Assembly: GCA_028685445.1 (NCBI GenBank) | Contig: JAQUDY010000082.1 | Span: forward strand, 1 to 5,014 | Direction: 5' to 3' | DNA length: 5,014 nucleotides | DNA from: Bacilli bacterium | GTDB lineage: Bacteria > Bacillota_I > Bacilli_A > RF39 > UBA660 | Translations under genes and position numbers: made by a program | Part shown: positions 1 through 4,648 of the stretch, piece by piece | How positions within the stretch are numbered: the stretch's first letter is position 1 | Layout: each line of letters begins with the position of its first letter | The notes under the pieces: model-generated | Databases searched by the model: none | Told to the model about the DNA's origin: nothing | The model's input: only the letters and a program-made list of their open reading frames with translations

Positions 1-73
1 GTCTGGTATTAATCATCATTTCAGGCAAATTAATGACATAGTTAGTAAACATCAAGAAAGTAAAATTAAATAA
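1..73 (+). CDS. whiA: WhiA, C-terminal end only (partial, 5' end outside window)
   Basis: An open frame enters from the left edge (first full codon at base 2) and ends at TAA 71-73, giving 23 residues that begin SGINHHFRQINDIVSKH. This resembles the extreme C-terminus of WhiA, where the helix-turn-helix ends in a GKSGVNHRLRKI-like stretch with the same Ser-Gly-(Val/Ile)-Asn-His core. WhiA is a conserved DNA-binding protein with a LAGLIDADG-like N-domain and a C-terminal HTH; in Firmicutes it affects cell division and chromosome segregation. The neighbouring clpP supports the call, since whiA sits next to clpP in Staphylococcus and near it in Bacillus. The stop lies inside the 3' end of clpP on the other strand (8-bp overlap), and no terminator is visible between them. 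The identification rests on a short tail, so an unrelated HTH protein is not excluded. Confidence 0.72.
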   Translation, partial: SGINHHFRQINDIVSKHQESKIK

Positions 74-632
74 TTTTATCAATGATTCCATATTTAAGAG
101 CATCACCAGCACTCATATAATAATCTCGCTCAGTATCTTTATCTATTTTATTTTCAGTTTTATTGCATAAAGAAGCTAAAATTTTATTTAGTTTCTTTTT
201 TATTATTAAAATTCTTTCTGCTTGAATTTTAATATCACTGGCTTGTCCTTTAGTTCCACCTAATATTTGGTGAATCATAATTTCACTATTTTTTAAAGAT
301 AGTCTTTTTCCTTTGGTTCCAGCGGCTAATATTATAGCGGCCATTGATGCACACAACCCAGTAGCGACAGTTGCAACATCACTATCAATATAATTTATCG
401 TATCATAAATAGCAAGACCAGCTGTAACACTGCCTCCTGGGCTATTTATATAAATATAAATATCCTCTTTATTAAGAGAATCTAAATATAATAATTCACT
501 TATAATAAGGTTACTTAAATTATCATTAATTTCACCATTAATAAAAATAATTCTATTTGTTAAAAGTTTAGAATAAATGTCATATATTTTTTCCCCATTA
601 TGGTTTTTATCTACAACACTTGGAATTATCAA
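66..632 (-). CDS. clpP: ATP-dependent Clp protease proteolytic subunit ClpP
   Basis: This is the serine peptidase (family S14) that forms the double-heptamer chamber of the cytoplasmic Clp protease and degrades substrates fed by ClpX or ClpC-type unfoldases. The 188 residues are near the usual length of 193-200. The N-terminus MIIPSVV followed by GEKIYDIYSKLL is the family's axial-loop and first-helix region. The oxyanion segment SPGGSV is at 64-69, nucleophile Ser96 lies in GLCASMAA, His121 in MIHQ, and Asp170 in DTERD, so the catalytic triad is complete. The handle region with Gly125-Gly126 is present. There is no long propeptide or C-terminal extension. The start is TTG (bases 632-630), chosen because AGGTGA lies 6 bases upstream, an in-frame stop lies just before it, and the N-terminus matches the family. 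Its 3' end overlaps that of whiA. No CtsR box is visible upstream. Confidence 0.97.
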   Translation of the reverse strand: MIIPSVVDKNHNGEKIYDIYSKLLTNRIIFINGEINDNLSNLIISELLYLDSLNKEDIYIYINSPGGSVTAGLAIYDTINYIDSDVATVATGLCASMAAIILAAGTKGKRLSLKNSEIMIHQILGGTKGQASDIKIQAERILIIKKKLNKILASLCNKTENKIDKDTERDYYMSAGDALKYGIIDKII

Positions 633-638
633 ATTTAA

Positions 639-644
639 TCACCT
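639..644 (-). promoter_or_regulatory. Ribosome binding site fixing the TTG start of clpP
   Basis: On the minus strand the sequence AGGTGA is followed by six bases (TTAAAT) and then TTG. No ATG or GTG lies at a suitable position, and an in-frame TGA forms the end of this same motif, so the reading frame cannot start further upstream. This makes TTG the start codon. Confidence 0.85.
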
Positions 645-666
645 AATACTATCATAAATAAAAAGT

Positions 667-696
667 ATTAAAAATATACATATAAAAGTATGACAA
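667..696 (-). promoter_or_regulatory. Predicted sigma-70/SigA promoter of clpP
   Basis: Read on the minus strand: -35 TTGTCA (bases 696-691, 5 of 6 to consensus), an 18-base spacer, and -10 TTTAAT (672-667, 5 of 6). The start point would fall near 660, leaving a leader of roughly 28 bases before the TTG start. Its -35 overlaps that of the divergent kinase promoter. In such AT-rich DNA a -10 match alone means little; the -35 plus spacing makes the call. Confidence 0.5.
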
Positions 697-703
697 AATC
701 ATA
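689..703. repeat. Short inverted repeat over the shared -35 region
   Basis: TATGA (689-693) and TCATA (699-703) are perfect inverted copies separated by five bases. The left arm overlaps the -35 hexamers of both divergent promoters, so a protein bound here could affect both directions. The arms are short and could arise by chance; no known operator consensus (CtsR, CIRCE) is matched. Confidence 0.25.
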
Positions 704-718
704 TTTTTTTGATATTAT
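690..718 (+). promoter_or_regulatory. Predicted SigA promoter of the kinase-gap unit (extended -10)
   Basis: The -35 is ATGACA (690-695, 5 of 6), followed by a 17-base spacer and the -10 TATTAT (713-718, 5 of 6). TGA immediately before the -10 supplies the TGn extended element. Transcription would start near 725, giving a leader of about 23 bases. The AAAGGGTGA ribosome site (732-740) lies 7 bases before the ATG at 748. Confidence 0.6.
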
Positions 719-747
719 ATTTATATAGAGTAAAGGGTGATTAAAAA

Positions 748-2214
748 ATGTTACTAGATAGGTACAACATAAAAGTATATCAAGCAGGTATAAAGTTTAT
801 TTTTTATGTAGCAGTAAAAAATGTTTTAAATTGCGAGGTATCCTTTTCTCATTCACTTGATAAAGGATTATATACTGAGATACTTTCTAATAGAAAAATA
901 ACAGAAACAGATATTGATAATATTAAACAAGAAATGAATAAAATTATTAATGCAGATTTAAAAATAACTAAAAAAGTTGTTACAAAAGCTGATGCTTATA
1001 ATTATTATTCAAAAACAAAGGAAATAGAAAAAGCCGGTAATATAAGTAATCTAAACAATAAAACTGTTACGTTATACGAACTTGGTGGTTATCATAATTA
1101 TTTTCTTAGTAATATGCCTTCATCAACTGGAAAATTAAAATATTATAAAATAACATTTTTAGGAAACAATGATTTAATACTATCAACTCCTACTGATGAT
1201 GAAGAAGAGATCCCAGAATATATTGCACAAGACAAAATATATTCTAGCTTTAGAATGTATCATAAATGGATTAAAACTCTAGGGGTAAAGTATGTAAATG
1301 ATTTAAACAAAGTAGTATCAGAAAATAAAATAAAAGACTTTATAAAAAAGAATGATATTATGATGGATAACCAAATATATAATACAGCTGCAAGAATTAA
1401 AGAATCTAATAAAAAGATTATTCTTCTAGGAGGTCCATCATCATCTGGAAAAACAACAAGTACAAAAAAACTAGCATTATATTTAGAAACTTTTGGACTT
1501 AATCCAATTTATTTAGGACTAGATGATTATTTTAAAGATAGAGTAGATACACCACTAGATGCATCTGGAAAACCTGATTTTGAAAGTCTAAACGCTATAG
1601 ATTTAAAACTATTTAATAGACAGTTAAATGAACTTTTATCAAAAAAAGAAGTAAGTGTCCCAAGTTATAACTTTATAAATGGAGTTAAAGAATATAATAA
1701 TAGAATAATAAAACTAAAAGAAACAGACATAATACTTATAGAAGGATTACACTGCTTAAATGAAGAATTAACTAAAGATATAAAACGAGAAGAAAAATTA
1801 AAAATATATATTAGTCCTTTTACACCTCTTAGTATAGATAGACATAACCATTTATCTACAATTGATATAAGATTACTAAGACGAATGATTAGAGATAGCT
1901 GGTCAAGAGGTTACTCACCAGAAAAGACTCTAGAAATATGGGATAAAGTAAGAGAAGGAGAAGTAAAATATGTCTTTCCACATACTAATGAAGCTGACCT
2001 TATATTAAATACTGCATTTATATATGAAGTAGGAGTTTTAAGAGTATATGGAGAACCACTTTTATATAGTATTTCACCAGATTCTAAATACTATAATGAA
2101 GCAAGACGTATGATTGATTTTCTTCAAATGTTTTTTCCAATCCCATGCAATTATATAAGCAACGAAAATGTTTTAAGAGAATTTATAGGAGGATCATACT
2201 TTGAAGGAAGATAA
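748..2214 (+). CDS. Nucleoside kinase, uridine kinase/phosphoribulokinase family with ThrRS-like N-domain
   Basis: This is a P-loop kinase that by family probably phosphorylates a nucleoside (uridine/cytidine-like) with ATP or GTP for salvage; the substrate cannot be read from sequence. Residues about 8-190 resemble the second additional domain of threonyl-tRNA synthetase (VYQAG..., HSLDKGLY at 35-42, STGKLKYYKITF at 126-137), though the HxxxH metal pair of ThrRS is absent. The kinase domain runs from about 222: Walker A GGPSSSGKTT (228-237, Lys235), LDDYF (258-262), the strand IILIEGLH (328-335), and the Arg-rich lid RRMIRDSWSRG (378-388). The C-terminal tail ends with the family's FIGGSYF. 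Relatives are usually near 550 residues and begin with a TGS-like domain; here it is missing, and an in-frame TAA (742-744) just before the ATG excludes a longer start. It is first in a unit with gap, whose start lies within its last codons. Confidence 0.88.
   Translation: MLLDRYNIKVYQAGIKFIFYVAVKNVLNCEVSFSHSLDKGLYTEILSNRKITETDIDNIKQEMNKIINADLKITKKVVTKADAYNYYSKTKEIEKAGNISNLNNKTVTLYELGGYHNYFLSNMPSSTGKLKYYKITFLGNNDLILSTPTDDEEEIPEYIAQDKIYSSFRMYHKWIKTLGVKYVNDLNKVVSENKIKDFIKKNDIMMDNQIYNTAARIKESNKKIILLGGPSSSGKTTSTKKLALYLETFGLNPIYLGLDDYFKDRVDTPLDASGKPDFESLNAIDLKLFNRQLNELLSKKEVSVPSYNFINGVKEYNNRIIKLKETDIILIEGLHCLNEELTKDIKREEKLKIYISPFTPLSIDRHNHLSTIDIRLLRRMIRDSWSRGYSPEKTLEIWDKVREGEVKYVFPHTNEADLILNTAFIYEVGVLRVYGEPLLYSISPDSKYYNEARRMIDFLQMFFPIPCNYISNENVLREFIGGSYFEGR
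2187..2192 (+). promoter_or_regulatory. Ribosome binding site for gap, inside the kinase gene
   Basis: A perfect AGGAGG lies 8 bases before TTG 2201-2203 and within the last codons of the kinase frame. It decides the TTG start of GAPDH: the Rossmann motif begins only 12 residues later, as expected for a full N-terminus, and no ATG or GTG is available between the site and the motif. Its position suggests translational coupling to the kinase. Confidence 0.88.
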
Positions 2215-3217
2215 AATAAAAAATATAGTAATTAATGGCTTTGGTAGAATAGGAAGAATAGCATTTAGAGAACTAATTGGATCTGATGAATATAAAGTAG
2301 TAGCAATAAACTCTAGAAGCAATCCAGAAGAGTTGGCTTATTTATTAAAATATGACACAGTTCATGGAAGATTCAATGAAGAGAGCATTACCTTTAATGA
2401 GGAGGGCTTAATAGTAGATGGTGAATTAATTAAAACATATATAGTAAATGATGCTGTTAACTGTCCTTGGAAAGAGTTAGAAGTAGATTGTGTTTTAGAA
2501 TGCACTGGAGCTTATACAAAAGAAGAAAAAGCCTATGAACATATAAAAGCAGGCGCAAAACATGTTCTTTTATCAGCGCCAGGAAAAGGAAATATAAAAA
2601 CAATAGTCTATGGCGTAAATCATGAAATGTTAGATGGCACAGAAAAAATAATAAGTGCATCATCTTGCACAACAAATGCCCTAGCACCAATTATAAAAAT
2701 AATAAATGATAATTACAAAATAGAATCAGGATTTATGACAACAATTCATGCATATACAAATGATCAAGTAACAATGGATGGAACCCATAGCAAAGGAAGT
2801 AAATCTCGAAGAGGAAGAGCAGCAGCACAAAATATTATTCCAACATCAACAGGAGCTGCTAGCTCAATAGGATTAATAATACCAGAAGTAAATGGTCTGT
2901 TAGATGGAACATCATTTAGAGTACCTGTTATAAATGGTTCATGTCTTGACTTAACTTTAAATTTACAAAAAGAAACTACTAAAGAAGAAGTAAATCAATT
3001 AATTAAAAATCATTCAAATGAAGTATTAAAACTAACACTAGATCCTATAGTATCTAGTGATATTATAGGAAATTCATGTGGGGTTTTAGTAGATGGTTTA
3101 TCAACTAAAACATTAGAAGCAAATTCTAAACTATTAAAAATAGTTGCTTGGTATGATAATGAATATGGTTATACAGCACAAATGTTAAGAACTATGGAAG
3201 TATTATTAAGAAAGTAA
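2201..3217 (+). CDS. gap: Glyceraldehyde-3-phosphate dehydrogenase, type I (phosphorylating)
   Basis: It catalyses the reversible oxidative phosphorylation of glyceraldehyde-3-phosphate to 1,3-bisphosphoglycerate in cytoplasmic glycolysis/gluconeogenesis, normally as a tetramer. The 338 residues match the usual length. Visible motifs are the Rossmann loop NGFGRIGR (12-19), LLKYDTVHGRF (48-58), the catalytic-Cys segment SASSCTTNALAP (152-163, Cys156), His183 in TTIHAYTND, the phosphate-site stretch IIPTSTGAA (212-220), FRVPV (239-243), and WYDNEYGYT (317-325). The Asp that ends the second strand in NAD-specific enzymes (VVAIND) is replaced by Ser38 followed by Arg39, and the Pro188-equivalent in the DGPH loop is Thr195 (DGTH). 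By analogy with engineered and natural NADP-using GAPDHs this suggests NADP acceptance, which is inference. The start is TTG behind a perfect AGGAGG, overlapping the kinase gene by 14 bases. No pgk or tpi follows. Confidence 0.96.
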   Translation: MKEDKIKNIVINGFGRIGRIAFRELIGSDEYKVVAINSRSNPEELAYLLKYDTVHGRFNEESITFNEEGLIVDGELIKTYIVNDAVNCPWKELEVDCVLECTGAYTKEEKAYEHIKAGAKHVLLSAPGKGNIKTIVYGVNHEMLDGTEKIISASSCTTNALAPIIKIINDNYKIESGFMTTIHAYTNDQVTMDGTHSKGSKSRRGRAAAQNIIPTSTGAASSIGLIIPEVNGLLDGTSFRVPVINGSCLDLTLNLQKETTKEEVNQLIKNHSNEVLKLTLDPIVSSDIIGNSCGVLVDGLSTKTLEANSKLLKIVAWYDNEYGYTAQMLRTMEVLLRK

Positions 3218-3226
3218 TACTTTTTT
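3198..3226 (+). terminator. Possible weak intrinsic terminator of the kinase-gap unit
   Basis: AAGTATTA (3198-3205) pairs perfectly with TAATACTT (3215-3222) around a 9-base loop, and the run of Ts extends to 3226. The right arm contains the GAPDH stop codon TAA (3215-3217). The stem has only one G-C pair, so termination may be partial and read-through into the small gene downstream is plausible. Confidence 0.45.
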
Positions 3227-3242
3227 CTTGCATATAATTAAT

Positions 3243-3437
3243 ATGTTTAAAATATTAAAAATTATAATTGGTATTAATTTAATAAGCTACTCATTAATGT
3301 TCTTTATTATGTATTTAAACTTATTTACAATAGGCTATAACTTAGGATACTATTTAATTCAAATATTAACTCATATAGAAACTTTATTAATATTTCCAGG
3401 TATATATTTCATTTGGAGTGCTTTATCTTCTAAGTAA
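3243..3437 (+). CDS. Small two-helix membrane protein of unknown function
   Basis: I do not recognise this protein. From ATG 3243 it is 64 residues; an in-frame TTG at 3228 would add five (MHIIN) but sits directly on the terminator T-tract. Neither start has a clear ribosome site, so the start is uncertain. The product begins MFKILK, then has a hydrophobic helix of about 22 residues (GINLISYSLMFFIMYLNLF region), a short polar turn (TIGYN), and a second helix ending IYFIWSAL before SSK. Basic residues at both ends predict that both termini face the cytoplasm. The second helix contains a His and a Glu two residues apart (HIE), unusual in a membrane span. It follows gap by 25 bases, and no convincing promoter of its own is visible, so it may depend on read-through. 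Low composition complexity leaves some chance that it is spurious. Confidence 0.5.
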   Translation: MFKILKIIIGINLISYSLMFFIMYLNLFTIGYNLGYYLIQILTHIETLLIFPGIYFIWSALSSK

Positions 3438-3475
3438 AATTCTTATTAGCAAAAAACCTTAAATATCTTCAAATA

Positions 3476-3504
3476 TTGAAAGACAAATTAAAAAATGATA
3501 TTAT
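3476..3504 (+). promoter_or_regulatory. Predicted SigA promoter of the DUF2207-type gene (extended -10)
   Basis: The -35 is TTGAAA (3476-3481, 5 of 6), then a 17-base spacer and the -10 TATTAT (3499-3504, 5 of 6) preceded by TGA, an extended -10. The start point would fall near 3511, almost at the AGGAG ribosome site (3512-3516), so the leader would be only about a dozen bases. A small inverted repeat (TTCAA 3468-3472, TTGAA 3476-3480) overlaps the -35. Confidence 0.55.
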
Positions 3505-3522
3505 TGTATTTAGGAGATTTGC

Positions 3523-4557
3523 ATGAAAAAAATATTATTACTTATTGTTTTACTAATACCTTTAAAGGTAAATGCCAAAATAAATGCTCATTTAATAGAT
3601 GCTGAATTAGAAATTGCTGGAGGTTTAAGGGTTAAAGAGCTTATTGTTTTTGATAAAAATACTAGTGATTTTTCTAGAACTATTAATCATAAAGTTATTG
3701 AAGAGGTTTGGGATAATAAGTCTTACAATAAATCTATTTATAATGGTTATAGTATAGAAAATCTTAAAGTATATGCTTTAGATTCTTCTAATGAGATTGA
3801 TTTTTCTGTTTTTTCTAAAGAAGAAAAAATAGAAATAAAGAAATTAGACCTTAAAAATACTGAAAAAAATTTATATACCAATATAAAAAATAAGTTAGGT
3901 TCAACCATTAATATTCATTATGAAGGAGATAATAATGCTTTTCTTTTAGAGTATGTAATAACTAATATTGTTGTTGTTCATGAAGATGTTTTGGAAGTTA
4001 ATTATGCATTTAAAAATTTAAATATAGGCGCATTAAAAACATACATTAGGTTTATTATTCCGTATCCTACTACAAGTGATGAATATAATTTTTTTCTTCA
4101 TGGTCCATCTAGTGGTAAACTCCAAGAGTTAGTATCTTCAAATAATGAAAAACTTGGTTTAATAAGTGAGTTTGATAATTTGAAAAATGATATAAATATA
4201 AGAATGACTCTACCTAAAGAGCAAGTAGGAATTGATGTATATTTAAATAAAACTAATCTTAAAGCTTTAGATAAAATATTAGAGTCTGAAAATAACAAAG
4301 TTAAAAAAATAGAAAATAACGAAAAAGTATTAAAGTATATAAAATATACTTTAGTTATTGTTAGTGTTTTTTATGTACTTGGTTCTGTTATTATTTATAA
4401 ATATTCTCTTAATTCAATATTTTATTTATATGTTTTCTTGGGCTTAATAATATCTATATTTAATGTGATTTTTAGATATAATATTATATATATTTATTTT
4501 ATAGTAATAATTCCTATAATTGTTAAATTAATTCATTTATATAGTAAAAAACGATAA
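3523..4557 (+). CDS. DUF2207-type exported membrane protein (short form)
   Basis: This is probably a surface protein anchored in the cell membrane; its function is unknown. Residues 1-18 (MKKILLLIVLLIPLKVNA) form a typical signal peptide, with likely cleavage after VNA. The outside domain, about 19-265, follows the DUF2207 (YciQ-like) pattern: a first strand pair with IAGGLRVKELIVFD (31-44), a middle segment with YVITNIVVVHEDVLEVNYAF (144-163), then IRFIIPYP (175-182) and FLHGPSSG (191-198). A Lys/Glu/Asn-rich stretch (about 252-272) leads to three predicted membrane helices near 273-293, 296-318 and 320-338, and a basic end (SKKR). Family members are often 500-600 residues with a Gly-rich tail; this one at 344 residues lacks it. 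The ATG is preceded by AGGAG with 6-base spacing and by its own promoter, and a terminator follows, so it is likely transcribed alone. Valine codons are mostly GTT, unlike the kinase and gap genes. Confidence 0.65.
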   Translation: MKKILLLIVLLIPLKVNAKINAHLIDAELEIAGGLRVKELIVFDKNTSDFSRTINHKVIEEVWDNKSYNKSIYNGYSIENLKVYALDSSNEIDFSVFSKEEKIEIKKLDLKNTEKNLYTNIKNKLGSTINIHYEGDNNAFLLEYVITNIVVVHEDVLEVNYAFKNLNIGALKTYIRFIIPYPTTSDEYNFFLHGPSSGKLQELVSSNNEKLGLISEFDNLKNDINIRMTLPKEQVGIDVYLNKTNLKALDKILESENNKVKKIENNEKVLKYIKYTLVIVSVFYVLGSVIIYKYSLNSIFYLYVFLGLIISIFNVIFRYNIIYIYFIVIIPIIVKLIHLYSKKR

Positions 4558-4577
4558 TAAGATATTTTGTCAACATT

Positions 4578-4607
4578 AACCTTTGCTTTACATAAGTGAA
4601 GGTTTTT
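4578..4607 (+). terminator. Rho-independent terminator after the DUF2207-type gene
   Basis: AACCTTTGCTT (4578-4588) pairs with AAGTGAAGGTT (4594-4604) as an 11-bp stem with two internal G-U pairs and a 5-base loop (TACAT). A run of five Ts (4603-4607) follows. It lies 20 bases after the stop codon and separates this gene from the next. Confidence 0.75.
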
Positions 4608-4618
4608 AAACTTTTATA

Positions 4619-4627
4619 TGTTAAAAT
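4619..4627 (+). promoter_or_regulatory. Possible extended -10 promoter of the LCP-like gene
   Basis: TGTTAAAAT (4619-4627) reads as a TGn element plus TAAAAT (5 of 6 to the -10). No good -35 lies 16-18 bases upstream because the terminator stem occupies that space. It would start transcription near 4634, at the ribosome site AAGGAAGTGA (4633-4642), so either the leader is very short or the real promoter is elsewhere. Confidence 0.3.
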
Positions 4628-4648
4628 ATTGGAAGGAAGTGATTATTT

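Noticed and set aside
633..747. CtsR or CIRCE operator upstream of clpP
   Set aside because: No GGTCAAA heptads and no 9-bp CIRCE arms are present; only a 5-bp inverted repeat is visible.
2457..2690. Minus-strand 77-aa open frame opposite gap
   Set aside because: It lies wholly inside the well-conserved GAPDH gene, and its Leu/His-rich product is what the reverse strand of that AT-rich coding DNA gives. No ribosome site supports it.
3228..3242. TTG at 3228 as start of the small membrane protein
   Set aside because: It would begin one base after the terminator T-tract without a ribosome site; ATG 3243 was preferred, though with little more support.
3468..3483. Inverted repeat TTCAA/TTGAA as an operator or terminator
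   Set aside because: It has five base pairs with a three-base gap and no T-tract, common by chance in this composition; noted only within the promoter entry.
4098..4298. Minus-strand 66-aa open frame opposite the DUF2207-type gene
   Set aside because: It is a shadow of the plus-strand gene with no start signals and no recognisable domain.
748..4557. Mycoplasma-type code with TGA as Trp
   Set aside because: Trp is encoded by TGG where the families require it, and no frame needs read-through of TGA.
4583..4588. TTGCTT as -35 of the LCP-like gene
   Set aside because: It is 33 bases from the candidate -10, far outside the 16-18 base range, and forms part of the terminator stem.
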